From the NCBI GenBank assembly GCA_022820995.1, contig JAJEEM010000008.1, positions 31,008 through 95,007 of the forward strand: 64,000 bases of DNA, read 5' to 3'. Shown here piece by piece: positions 53,565-62,494 of the stretch. Made by a program: the position numbers and the translations under genes. Each line of letters begins with the position of its first letter. Position 1 is the first letter of the stretch. The notes below the pieces were generated by a model. It saw nothing but the letters and a program-made list of their open reading frames with translations, made no database searches and was not told where the DNA came from. This DNA is from Gemmatimonadota bacterium. Its GTDB lineage: Bacteria > Gemmatimonadota > Gemmatimonadetes > Palauibacterales > Palauibacteraceae.

Positions 53565-55067
53565 ATGAACGAGGGAAATCGGGTCAGGAAAATACTGGCG
53601 TCGGCCGCGCGCGTGCTCGTCGCGGGCGTCGTCCTGATCTTTGCCGGCCTCGGCGTGGGGGCGGTCGTCACCACGCTGGGGAACGGGCCTCCGCAGCCGG
53701 AGGAGAGCCGGCCCGCGAACAACCCGTTCGCCCGCACCTCCCTGGCGGATCCCGCGGTCCGGACCGCGGCCCAGTCGGCGGCCGAGATCTCCGGGGCGCG
53801 GCGGACGCCCACGGTCATCGCCGCGGTCCGCGTGCTCCCCTCCGTCGTGAGCCTTCGGACGGAGCGGACCGTCCAGTCGCAGGACATGTTCGATCGCTTC
53901 TTCAACCGCAGCGGCCGCTCGCGGGTCGAGGCCGGCCTGGGTTCCGGCTTCGCCATCGACGGCGCGGGCACGATCATCACGAACGCGCACGTCGTCAGCG
54001 GGGCGGATCGCATCGAGGTGGTGGACCGCGACGGACAGCGGTTCGAGGCCGAGGTCGTCGGCGTCGACGAACTCACCGATCTCGCCGTCGTGAGGGTCCC
54101 TCCCGACCGGGTGCCCGCGGCTCCGCTGGGCACGTCCTCGAACCTCCTCATCGGGGAGCCCGCGGTGGCGCTGGGGAATCCGTCGGGCTACGCCCTCCGC
54201 AACACCGAGGCGACGGTCACCTCGGGCGTCGTCAGCGGCGTGGGGCGCGACATCCAGGCGCCGGGCGGCCGGGAGGTGCTCTACGCCGACATGATCCAGA
54301 CCGACGCGTCGATCAACCCGGGCAACTCGGGCGGTCCGCTGGCGAACGCCGATGGCGACGTCATCGGCGTGAACAGTTCGATCTTTTCGCGCTCCGGGGG
54401 ATCGGAGGGGATGGGCTTCGCGATCCCCATCGACCGGGCGCTCGTCGTCGCCTCCGAACTCCTCCAGTTCGGGCGCGTGCGCCGGCCCTGGGCGGGACTG
54501 CAGGTGCTCACCGACCGGCCCGATCCCGAATCCGTCTTCGGCCGGCCGCTCGTCGTCGAGGTCGTGGAGGGGACGCCGGCGGCCGACGCCGGACTGCGGG
54601 CGGGGGACGAGATCGTCACCCTCAACGGACGCGTCATCAACCACGACCTCGACTGGCAGGTGGGATTGGTGGACGCGGGGGTGGGATCGACGGTGGACGT
54701 GACCTTCCAGCGGGGGGGGAGCGAACTCCAGGCGCGATTTCGGCTGGACGAGGTGCCCACGGGGCGGGCCGAGCGCATCGAGGTGCTCGCGGGGCTCCGG
54801 CTGATCACGGTCACGCCGCAGATCCAGCAGGAACTCAACCTCCGGGTCGACGCCGGCGCGCTCATCGCCTCCGTCGGCGAAGAGGCCCGCGGGACGAGGC
54901 TCCGCGAGGGCGACGTCATCCTCAGCGTCAACCGCAACGAGGTGCGCTCCGCCGAGGATGCGGGCGAACTCTTCGAGTACTACGCGCGGTCCGGCGACGG
55001 TTCCGTGCAACTCTACATCGCGCGCGGCACGGAGATCGGCTACCTCCGACCCTTCCGCGTCCGCTGA
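53565..55067 (+). CDS. Periplasmic HtrA/DegP-type serine protease
   Basis: A 500-residue protease with an N-terminal membrane anchor (VLVAGVVLIFAGLGVGAVV, about residues 17-35), a trypsin-like domain about 80-290 and two PDZ domains about 295-390 and 400-495. The catalytic triad is His142 (ITNAHVVS), Asp172 (LTDLAVVRV) and Ser255 (NPGNSGGPLA). It degrades or refolds damaged envelope proteins. The second PDZ domain is divergent. The 140 bp to purB contain no further gene. Gene symbol left empty because DegP, DegQ and DegS types cannot be separated here. Confidence 0.93.
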   Translation: MNEGNRVRKILASAARVLVAGVVLIFAGLGVGAVVTTLGNGPPQPEESRPANNPFARTSLADPAVRTAAQSAAEISGARRTPTVIAAVRVLPSVVSLRTERTVQSQDMFDRFFNRSGRSRVEAGLGSGFAIDGAGTIITNAHVVSGADRIEVVDRDGQRFEAEVVGVDELTDLAVVRVPPDRVPAAPLGTSSNLLIGEPAVALGNPSGYALRNTEATVTSGVVSGVGRDIQAPGGREVLYADMIQTDASINPGNSGGPLANADGDVIGVNSSIFSRSGGSEGMGFAIPIDRALVVASELLQFGRVRRPWAGLQVLTDRPDPESVFGRPLVVEVVEGTPAADAGLRAGDEIVTLNGRVINHDLDWQVGLVDAGVGSTVDVTFQRGGSELQARFRLDEVPTGRAERIEVLAGLRLITVTPQIQQELNLRVDAGALIASVGEEARGTRLREGDVILSVNRNEVRSAEDAGELFEYYARSGDGSVQLYIARGTEIGYLRPFRVR

Positions 55068-55207
55068 CGAACCGGGGCACAGCCGGGGCCGGAAGCCCCC
55101 GAGATCGGTTTCCGGGACTTTTGCGCGGGACGCCGAGAGGCTAGACTGCGACCTTACGGCGACCGAGGTCGCCCCGGGAGGGCCGCTGGATCCGGACTGC
55201 GCGCCTG

Positions 55208-56638
55208 ATGGCGGAACGTCACTACCCACATCCTCTCATCGACCGCTACGCCTCGAGCGAGATGGCGGCGATCTTCTCCCCTCGCATGCAGGCGCTCGTC
55301 TGGCGCGACCTGTGGATTGCTCTCGCCGAGGAGGAACGCGCGCTCGGCGTCGAGATTCCCAACGACGCGATCGTGGCGATGCACGCCGCGCGGGAGCAGA
55401 TCGACCTCGACCGGATCGCCGTCATCGAGCGGGACCTCCGCCACGACGTGATGGCGCACGTCCATCACTTCGGCGAGGTCGCCCCGGAGGCCCGGAAGTA
55501 CATCCATCTCGGCGCGACGAGCGCCTTCGTCGGCGACAACCACGGCCTCATCCAGCACCGGCAGGGTCTCGACATCGTGCGCGACCGGCTGCTGGGGACG
55601 ATCGAAGACCTCGCAGACTTCGCCCGCGGGCAGGCCGCCGAGCCGACGCTCGGCTACACGCACCTCCAGCCGGCGCAGCCGACGACGATCGGCAAGCGCG
55701 CCTGCCTCTGGCTCCAGGACCTCCTCTTCGACCTCGAGCAGATCGAGGCCGTGCGGGCGGAACTCCGCTTCCGGGGCGCCCGCGGTACGACGGGGACGGA
55801 GGCGACGTTCCTCGAACTGTTCGACGGGGACGGCGGGAAGGTGGACCGGCTCAACGAGCGGCTCGCGGCGCGCTTCGGCTTCGCCGGCACGTACGATGTG
55901 ATCGGCCAGACGTACCCGCGGAAGGTCGACCACCGGGCGCTCGCGGCGCTCGCCGGCATCGGCGCCTCGACGGCCCGGTTCGGGCACGACATTCGGATCC
56001 TGCAGGCGTTCGGCGAGATCGAGGAGCCGTTCGGGAAGCACCAGATCGGCTCATCCGCGATGCCGTACAAGCGCAACCCCATGCGGAGCGAGCGGATCTG
56101 CGCGCTGGCGCGGCACCTCTGCACGCTGGAACTCGACGCGTCGTGGACCGCCTCCGTCCAGTGGTTCGAGCGCACGCTCGACGATTCGGCGAACCGCCGC
56201 ATCTCGCTCCCGGAAGGCTACCTGTCGGCGGACGCGCTCCTCATCCTCGCGCGCAACGTGAGCGCGGGGCTCGTCGTCCACCCGGCCGTCGTCGCGCGGC
56301 GGCTGGGCCGGGCCCTCCCCTTCATGGTCACCGAGGAGATCCTCATCGCGGGCGTGCGGGGGGGCGGCGACCGCCAGGACCTGCACGAACGGGTGCGGGG
56401 GCACGCGCTCGCCGCGCGCGAACGTCTCGACGATGGCGCGGAGGACAACGACTTCTTCGCGCGCATCGCCGCCGACGGCGCGTTCGGGCTCGGGATGGAG
56501 GAACTCCGCGCGCTCGCCGACCCCCGCCGGCTCGTCGGCCGCTCCGCCCGCCAGGTGGAGCGCTTCCTGACCGCAAGGATCGACCCGCTGTTCGAGGCCG
56601 CGGACGCGCCGCGGCCCGCCGAGGAGGTCCGCGTATGA
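55208..56638 (+). CDS. purB: Adenylosuccinate lyase
   Basis: A 476-residue fumarase-superfamily enzyme acting twice in purine synthesis (SAICAR to AICAR, adenylosuccinate to AMP). The signature loop IGSSAMPYKRNPMRSE contains the catalytic Ser, HLGATSAFVGDN the first substrate loop, and TLGYTHLQPAQPTTIGKRA the second with catalytic His. Length and sequence suit the eukaryote-like purB type. It heads the purine gene run, 75 bp ahead of purC, preceded by a 140-bp gap after the protease gene. Confidence 0.95.
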   Translation: MAERHYPHPLIDRYASSEMAAIFSPRMQALVWRDLWIALAEEERALGVEIPNDAIVAMHAAREQIDLDRIAVIERDLRHDVMAHVHHFGEVAPEARKYIHLGATSAFVGDNHGLIQHRQGLDIVRDRLLGTIEDLADFARGQAAEPTLGYTHLQPAQPTTIGKRACLWLQDLLFDLEQIEAVRAELRFRGARGTTGTEATFLELFDGDGGKVDRLNERLAARFGFAGTYDVIGQTYPRKVDHRALAALAGIGASTARFGHDIRILQAFGEIEEPFGKHQIGSSAMPYKRNPMRSERICALARHLCTLELDASWTASVQWFERTLDDSANRRISLPEGYLSADALLILARNVSAGLVVHPAVVARRLGRALPFMVTEEILIAGVRGGGDRQDLHERVRGHALAARERLDDGAEDNDFFARIAADGAFGLGMEELRALADPRRLVGRSARQVERFLTARIDPLFEAADAPRPAEEVRV

Positions 56639-56689
56639 CGCCGCGTTCCGCGCGAACGCGGCCGGACCCGGACCCGAACCCGTGATCCC

Positions 56690-56712
56690 CGAAAGGACAC
56701 TCGAAAGGACAC
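56690..56712 (+). repeat. Duplicated ribosome-site motif before purC
   Basis: The 11-mer cgaaaggacac occurs at 56690-56700 and 56702-56712; the second copy ends one base before the ATG region at 56714. Both carry an AAAGGA ribosome-binding core, the second at 5-6 nt spacing. Confidence 0.6.
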
Positions 56713-56713
56713 C

Positions 56714-57667
56714 ATGACACAGACCACGCTCGGCGCGAACGCGCCGGCCGCGCTCCACGAGATCGACCTGCCGCTGCCGCTTCTCCGCAAGGGGAAGGTG
56801 CGCTCGATGTACGACCTCGACGACCGGATCCTGATGGTCGCCAGCGACCGCATCAGCGCCTTCGACTGCGTGATCCCGAACCCGATCCCCCACAAGGGGG
56901 CCGTGCTCACCCAGCTCTCCGCCTTCTGGTTCGACCGGACGGCGGACATCGTGAACAACCACCGCGTCGCCAGCGCCCCCGCGGCCATCGCCGAGGCGGC
57001 CCCGGAACTCGCCGGCATCGCCGACAGCCTGGGACATCGCGCCATGCTGGTCGAGAAGGCGCAGCCCCTGCCCGTGGAGTGCATCGTGCGCGGCTTCATC
57101 TCCGGCTCCGCCTGGAAGGAGTACAGCCGCCACGGGACGCTCGCGGGCGAACCTCTCCCGGAGGGCCTGCGGGAGTCGGAGGAATACCCGGAGCCGATCT
57201 TCTCGCCCTCGACGAAGGCCGAGCAGGGGCTTCACGACGAGAACATCACCTTCGCGCAGATGTGCGACATCGTGGGGACGGAACTCGCGACGGAGCTGCG
57301 CGACGTCAGCCTCGCGCTCTACGCCGCGGGCCGCGACACGCTCCGCGAGCGCGGCATCATCCTCGCCGACACCAAGTACGAGTTCGGGCGCGGGGCGGAC
57401 GGGGGAATCATCCTCATCGACGAGGTGATGACGCCCGATTCCTCCCGCTTCTGGCCCGCCGACTCGTACCGGATCGGAGGCGGCCAGCCCTCGCTCGACA
57501 AGCAGCCGGTGCGCGACCACCTGCAGGAGATCGTCGGGCGCGGCGAATGGGACAAGACGCCGCCGGCGCCGGCGCTCCCGGAGGAGGTCATCCGCACCAC
57601 CTCGGAGCGCTACCTCGAGGCCTTCCGGCGCATCGCGGGCCACGAACTCCAAGAGGCGCCCGCATGA
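56714..57667 (+). CDS. purC: Phosphoribosylaminoimidazole-succinocarboxamide synthase
   Basis: A 317-residue SAICAR synthetase (ATP-grasp-like) joining aspartate to CAIR. LRKGKVRSMYDLDDRILMVA, DRISAFDCVIPNPIPHKG, and the motif CIVRGFISGSAWKEY are diagnostic, followed by IILIDEVMTPDSSRFWP. Its length of about 300 marks the longer class I form. The stop overlaps purS by ATGA. Confidence 0.96.
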   Translation: MTQTTLGANAPAALHEIDLPLPLLRKGKVRSMYDLDDRILMVASDRISAFDCVIPNPIPHKGAVLTQLSAFWFDRTADIVNNHRVASAPAAIAEAAPELAGIADSLGHRAMLVEKAQPLPVECIVRGFISGSAWKEYSRHGTLAGEPLPEGLRESEEYPEPIFSPSTKAEQGLHDENITFAQMCDIVGTELATELRDVSLALYAAGRDTLRERGIILADTKYEFGRGADGGIILIDEVMTPDSSRFWPADSYRIGGGQPSLDKQPVRDHLQEIVGRGEWDKTPPAPALPEEVIRTTSERYLEAFRRIAGHELQEAPA

Positions 57668-57921
57668 GCCGGGTCTGGTCCGTGGATGTGCGGGTCACCC
57701 CGCGCGAGGGGATCCTCGATCCGGCGGGGGAGACGATCCGCCGGGCGCTCGGGAACCTGGGGTACGAGGGCGTCCACTCCGTGCGCGCCGGACGGCTGAT
57801 CCGTCTCGAGGTCGAAGCCGACGGGCCGGAGGCCGCCGTCGCCTCCACGGAGAAGATGTGCGAACAGTTGATCGCGAACCCGATCATCGAAGACTACGTC
57901 GTGCGCGTCCGGCAGGGGTGA
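57664..57921 (+). CDS. purS: Phosphoribosylformylglycinamidine synthase, PurS subunit
   Basis: An 85-residue ferredoxin-like small subunit that holds PurL and PurQ together for ammonia transfer. VDVRVTPREGILDPAGETI and the tail CEQLIANPIIEDYVVRV match PurS. The ATG overlaps the purC stop (ATGA). The longer frame in this phase upstream is a shadow of purC. Presence of PurS agrees with the single-domain PurL downstream. Confidence 0.95.
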   Translation: MSRVWSVDVRVTPREGILDPAGETIRRALGNLGYEGVHSVRAGRLIRLEVEADGPEAAVASTEKMCEQLIANPIIEDYVVRVRQG

Positions 57922-57972
57922 AAGCCGTGCGCGCGCGGGAGGCGCGGGAGGGGTGAACGGATGGAGGCGGGG

Positions 57973-58749
57973 ATGAACGCAGGGATCGTGCGGTTCCCGG
58001 GCTCGAACTGCGATGCGGACGTGTACCGGGCGGTGACGGACGGGCTGGGAGCGCGCGCCACCTATCTGTGGCACAAGTCGACGGACCTCGAGGGCGTGGA
58101 CGTCGTCGTGCTGCCGGGCGGGTTCTCCTACGGCGACTACCTGAGGGCCGGGGCGATCGCCCGCTTCAGCCCGATCATGGGCGAAGTGATCGACTTCGCG
58201 CGCGCCGGAGGGCTCACGCTCGGGATCTGCAACGGATTCCAGGTGCTGTGCGAGGCGCACCTCCTGCCGGGGGCCCTGGTGCGGAACCGGAACCTCCGCT
58301 TCCGCTGTCACGACGTCGGGCTCCGCGTGGAGAACGCCGGGACCGCGTTCACGACGGCCTACGGCGAGGGCGATCTGCTGCACATTCCGATCGCGCACGG
58401 CGAGGGCCAGTTCGTCGCGGAGGTCTCGACGCTCGACGAACTCGAGGCGGAGAACCGGGTCGTGTTCCGCTACGTCGACCGGCGCGGGCAGGCTACGGAC
58501 GCCGCGAACCCGAACGGCTCGGCGCGCAACATCGCCGGGATCGTGAACGCGGAGGGGAACATCCTGGGGCTCATGCCGCACCCGGAGCGGCACTCGCTCT
58601 CCGTCCTCGGCAACACGGACGGCCTCGGCGTGTTCCAGTCGCTGCTCGCGGCCGTTTCCCGAGCGAGGGGACGCCGAAGCGACACAGCGCCGCCCGAGGC
58701 GCCGGAAGTCGCGGCCGGAGCGGTGGCGGGGGCGGGGGTGTCGTCATGA
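57973..58749 (+). CDS. purQ: Phosphoribosylformylglycinamidine synthase, glutaminase PurQ
   Basis: A 258-residue class I glutamine amidotransferase feeding ammonia to PurL. The nucleophile is Cys86 in LGICNGFQ, and the His-Glu pair is in LMPHPERH. The start [20 protein letters not shown] at 57973 has GGAGG 5 nt upstream and aligns with the family; an ATG 12 nt earlier is possible. The C-terminus carries about 30 extra Ala/Gly/Pro-rich residues. Stop overlaps purL by ATGA. Confidence 0.95.
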   Translation: MNAGIVRFPGSNCDADVYRAVTDGLGARATYLWHKSTDLEGVDVVVLPGGFSYGDYLRAGAIARFSPIMGEVIDFARAGGLTLGICNGFQVLCEAHLLPGALVRNRNLRFRCHDVGLRVENAGTAFTTAYGEGDLLHIPIAHGEGQFVAEVSTLDELEAENRVVFRYVDRRGQATDAANPNGSARNIAGIVNAEGNILGLMPHPERHSLSVLGNTDGLGVFQSLLAAVSRARGRRSDTAPPEAPEVAAGAVAGAGVSS

Positions 58750-61052
58750 CCCGCACCTCGCTCGAACGCGTGGAGACCCGGCCGGGCGATCCCGTGATGA
58801 GTGCGGCGCTCGTGGCGGAGCACGGTCTCAGTCCGGAGGAGTGGGAGCAGATCCTCGGTTTCATGGGGCGGGAGCCCACCTTCACGGAACTCGGCGTGTT
58901 CAGCGCCATGTGGTCGGAGCACTGCGGGTACAAGAACTCGCGGCCCCTGCTCCGCACGCTGCCCACGGAGAGCGCCGCCGTCGTCCAGGGTCCGGGGGAG
59001 AACGCCGGGGTCATCGACGTCGGCGGCGGGTGGGGCGTCGCGTTCAAGATCGAGTCCCACAATCATCCCTCGGCCGTCGAACCCTACCAGGGCGCGGCGA
59101 CGGGGTCGGGCGGGATCCTGCGCGACGTGTTCACGATGGGGGCGCGGCCGATCGCCATCTTCGACAGCCTCCACTTCGGATCGCTCGACTCGCCGCAGTC
59201 CCGCTACCTCTTCGATGGGGTCGTGCGCGGGGTCGGCGACTACGGCAACTGCGTCGGGGTCCCCACGGTGGGGGGCGAGGCGATCTTCGACCCGGCCTAC
59301 GAGCGGAACCCGCTCATCAACGTGATGTGCATCGGCGTCCTCCCGCTCGAGCGCCTCATCCGCGGCGAGGCGGAGGGCGTCGGCAATCCGGTGATGGCGG
59401 TCGGGGCCCGCACGGGACGGGACGGGATCCACGGGGCGACCTTCGCGTCGGAGGAACTCGACGAGGAAGCCGTCGACAGCCGGCCGCAGGTGCAGGTGGG
59501 CGATCCGTTCACGGAGAAACTGCTTCTCGAGGCGAGCCTCGAACTCATCGAGCGGGACCTCCTCGTCGGGATCCAGGACATGGGAGCGGCGGGGCTGACC
59601 TCGAGCGGGACGGAGATGGCGGCGCGCTCGGGCTCCGGGATCGACATCGACGTGGCGTACCTCCCCGTCCGGGAGGAGGGGATGACGCCCTACGAGATGC
59701 TCCTCTCGGAGTCCCAGGAGCGGATGCTCCTCGTCGCCAAGCCCGAACACGAGGAGGCGGTGCGCGAGGTGCTTGAGCGCTGGGACCTGCAGGCGGCGAC
59801 GATCGGGCGGGTCACGGACGACGGGATGTTCCGCGTGCGCGAAGACGGCGTCGTGCGCGTCGAGATCCCCGTGAAGCCGCTGGTGGACGATTGTCCGACG
59901 TACGTCCGCGAGGGAGTCATGAGCCCGGCCACCGCCGAGGCGCGCGCGGCGGACCTGGAGGCGTACGGCGCCTTCGGGTCGGACGAGGAGGTGGCGACGG
60001 CGCTGCGGACGCTGCTCGATTCGCCATCGATCGCGTCGCGGCGCTGGATTCATGAGCAGTACGACACCACGGTGCAGACGAACACGCTCGAGGGACCGGG
60101 CTCCGACGCGGCGGTGCTGCGGCTGCCCGCCGAGGGGCGCGCGCTCGCGGCCTCGACGGACGGGAACGGGCGGCACACCTGGCTCGACCCGCGCACGGGG
60201 GGCCGGGCGGCGGTCGCCGAGGCGGCCCGCAACGTGGCATGCTCCGGCGCGCGCCCCCTCGCCGTGACGAACTGCCTGAACTTCGGCAGCCCTCTGCGCC
60301 CGGAAGTGTACTTCCAGCTCGCCGGGGCCGTCGAGGGGATGGGAGAGGCGTGCCGCGCGCTGCGCACGCCGGTGACGGGCGGCAACGTCTCCCTCTACAA
60401 CGAGACGGGCGGCCAGCCGGTCTACCCCACGCCGGTCATCGGCATGCTGGGCGTGATCGAGGATCTCGAACGGCGCGTCCCCTCGGCGTTCCGGCGCGCA
60501 GGCGACGAGATCTGGATCGCGGGCACGACCCGCGACGAGATCGGCGGGTCCGAGTACCTCGCGGCCTGCCACGGCCTCGTCGCCGGCCTGCCGCCGGCCC
60601 TGAACCTCGAAGAGGCGGCGGCCCTGGTCGACTTTCTCGTCGAGGGGGCGGCGGACGGGGCGTTCGCCTCGGCGCACGATGCCTCGGACGGAGGGCTGGC
60701 CGTCGCGCTTGCGGAGTGCGCGGTGCGGGCGGACGGCGGGCCGCTCGGCTGCACGGTCGATCTCGACGCGGCGCCCGCCGGGGCGAACGTCTCGGCCGCG
60801 GCGCGCTGGTTCGGCGAGTCGCACTCGCGCGTCGTGCTGACGTGCCGGCCCGGCGAGGGCGAGCGGATCGCCGCGCACGGGCGGCGTCACGGCGTGCCCG
60901 TGGCGCGTGTGGGCGTCGTGGACGGACCGGACAGCCCGTGCCGGCTGACCGGCGCCGGCCACGCGATCGCTCCGCCGGCCGCCGAGCTGGCGCGGATCTA
61001 CGAAGAGGCGATCCCGCGCCGCATGAGCGAGGAGGCGGGAATCACGTCATGA
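58746..61052 (+). CDS. purL: Phosphoribosylformylglycinamidine synthase, PurL subunit
   Basis: A 768-residue FGAM synthetase of the small PurL type, which needs PurS and Pur[37 protein letters not shown] and [18 protein letters not shown] are signature motifs, with the second AIRS-like half starting near residue 430. Length is typical. The ATG at 58746 overlaps purQ; the frame upstream of it is a shadow. Its stop overlaps purF by ATGA. Confidence 0.96.
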   Translation: MTRTSLERVETRPGDPVMSAALVAEHGLSPEEWEQILGFMGREPTFTELGVFSAMWSEHCGYKNSRPLLRTLPTESAAVVQGPGENAGVIDVGGGWGVAFKIESHNHPSAVEPYQGAATGSGGILRDVFTMGARPIAIFDSLHFGSLDSPQSRYLFDGVVRGVGDYGNCVGVPTVGGEAIFDPAYERNPLINVMCIGVLPLERLIRGEAEGVGNPVMAVGARTGRDGIHGATFASEELDEEAVDSRPQVQVGDPFTEKLLLEASLELIERDLLVGIQDMGAAGLTSSGTEMAARSGSGIDIDVAYLPVREEGMTPYEMLLSESQERMLLVAKPEHEEAVREVLERWDLQAATIGRVTDDGMFRVREDGVVRVEIPVKPLVDDCPTYVREGVMSPATAEARAADLEAYGAFGSDEEVATALRTLLDSPSIASRRWIHEQYDTTVQTNTLEGPGSDAAVLRLPAEGRALAASTDGNGRHTWLDPRTGGRAAVAEAARNVACSGARPLAVTNCLNFGSPLRPEVYFQLAGAVEGMGEACRALRTPVTGGNVSLYNETGGQPVYPTPVIGMLGVIEDLERRVPSAFRRAGDEIWIAGTTRDEIGGSEYLAACHGLVAGLPPALNLEEAAALVDFLVEGAADGAFASAHDASDGGLAVALAECAVRADGGPLGCTVDLDAAPAGANVSAAARWFGESHSRVVLTCRPGEGERIAAHGRRHGVPVARVGVVDGPDSPCRLTGAGHAIAPPAAELARIYEEAIPRRMSEEAGITS

Positions 61053-62494
61053 GGAGACTCCCGACGAGTGGCGCCCCCGGCGCGGCAGGCGGAGCGTTCG
61101 AACTGGACAAGCCGCGGGAGGAGTGCGGCATCGTGGCGGTCAGCGGCTCCGACGCCGCCGCCGAACTCGCGTTTCTCTCCATGTACGCGCTCCAGCACCG
61201 CGGCCAGGAGTCCGCCGGGCTCGTCACGGTCGACGGATCCGGCATGTCGAGGGTCCACAAGGGCATGGGCCTCGTCGCGGACGTCTTCGACGACGACGTG
61301 CTCGGCGCCCTCGAGGGGTCGCTCTCCGTCGGGCACGTCCGCTACTCGACCGCCGGGGGATCGAGCCTCCGCAACGCGCAGCCGCTCCTCGTGCAGTACG
61401 AGGACAAGCCGCTCGCGCTCGCGCACAACGGCAACCTCACGAACGCGAACCAGCTCAAGCGCTCGCTCGCCCGCGACGGTTCGATCTTCCAGACTGATGC
61501 TGACTCGGAGGTCGTCGTCCACCTCATCGCCCGCTCGCGGCACCGCGACCTGGACGGCAAGATCGACGACGCCCTTTCGCAGCTGGTCGGCGCCTTCTCC
61601 CTCCTCCTCTGCATCGGCGACACCGTGTACGCGACCCGCGATGCGCGCGGCTTCCGGCCCATGGTCATGGGCAGGCGGGGCGAGGCCGTCGTCTTCGCAT
61701 CCGAAACGTGCGCCCTCGACATCATCGGGGCCGCCTACTTGCGCGACGTGGAACCGGGCGAAGTGCTGAAGGTCCGCGACGGCCACGTGGAATCGCTGCG
61801 GCCGCTCCCTCCCGCCGAGCCCAGCGCCTGTCTGTTCGAACTCGTGTACTTCGCGCGTCCCGATTCGCGCGTGTGGGGGTGCAGCGTGGACGAGGCGCGG
61901 CGGGCGTTCGGCCGCCAGCTCGCCCGCGAGCACCCGGCGGAGGCCGACTGCGTGTTCGCGGTGCCGGACTCGTCCAACTCGGCGGCGCTCGGGTACTCGG
62001 AGGTCAGCGGCCTCCCGTTCGAACTCGCGCTCATCCGCAACCACTACGTGGGCCGGACCTTCATCCATCCGACGCAGACGGGGCGCGATTTCAAGGTGCG
62101 GGTGAAGTACAACCCCGTGCGCGAACTCGTCGACGGCAAGCGCATCGTCGTCGTGGACGATTCGCTCGTCCGGGGGACGACGAGCAGCGGCCTCGTCCGG
62201 CTCCTCCGGGACTCGGGGGCGCGCGAGGTGCATTTCCGCGTCGCTTCCCCGCCGGTGCGTTCCCCCTGCTACTACGGCATCGACATGCCTACGAAGGAGG
62301 AACTCATCGGCTCCAGCCATACGGTGGAGGAGATCCGGCAGCACCTGCAGGTCGAGTCGCTCGGCTACCTCAGCATGGAAGGCATGCGCGACGCGGTCGC
62401 GGACCACGGTCCCTTCTGCGACGCCTGCTGGACCGGCAACTACGCCGCACCGCTCGTGGATCTCGATCGGTCGCAGGCGCTGCAGACGGTCTGA
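61049..62494 (+). CDS. purF: Amidophosphoribosyltransferase
   Basis: A 481-residue enzyme for the first committed step of purine synthesis. The N-terminal nucleophile after propeptide removal is Cys26 (REECGIVAV), so a 25-residue propeptide is removed. The PRPP loop is [15 protein letters not shown]. Four cysteines that bind a 4Fe-4S cluster in the Bacillus enzyme are all conserved: in [18 protein letters not shown] and CDACWTG, so this is the oxygen-sensitive Fe-S type. ATG overlaps purL; the stop overlaps the next gene (TGATG). Confidence 0.95.
   Translation: MRRLPTSGAPGAAGGAFELDKPREECGIVAVSGSDAAAELAFLSMYALQHRGQESAGLVTVDGSGMSRVHKGMGLVADVFDDDVLGALEGSLSVGHVRYSTAGGSSLRNAQPLLVQYEDKPLALAHNGNLTNANQLKRSLARDGSIFQTDADSEVVVHLIARSRHRDLDGKIDDALSQLVGAFSLLLCIGDTVYATRDARGFRPMVMGRRGEAVVFASETCALDIIGAAYLRDVEPGEVLKVRDGHVESLRPLPPAEPSACLFELVYFARPDSRVWGCSVDEARRAFGRQLAREHPAEADCVFAVPDSSNSAALGYSEVSGLPFELALIRNHYVGRTFIHPTQTGRDFKVRVKYNPVRELVDGKRIVVVDDSLVRGTTSSGLVRLLRDSGAREVHFRVASPPVRSPCYYGIDMPTKEELIGSSHTVEEIRQHLQVESLGYLSMEGMRDAVADHGPFCDACWTGNYAAPLVDLDRSQALQTV

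Noticed and set aside
56641..56661. Near-palindrome after purB as a terminator
   Set aside because: The centre is mismatched and purC follows in the same operon, so termination is unlikely.
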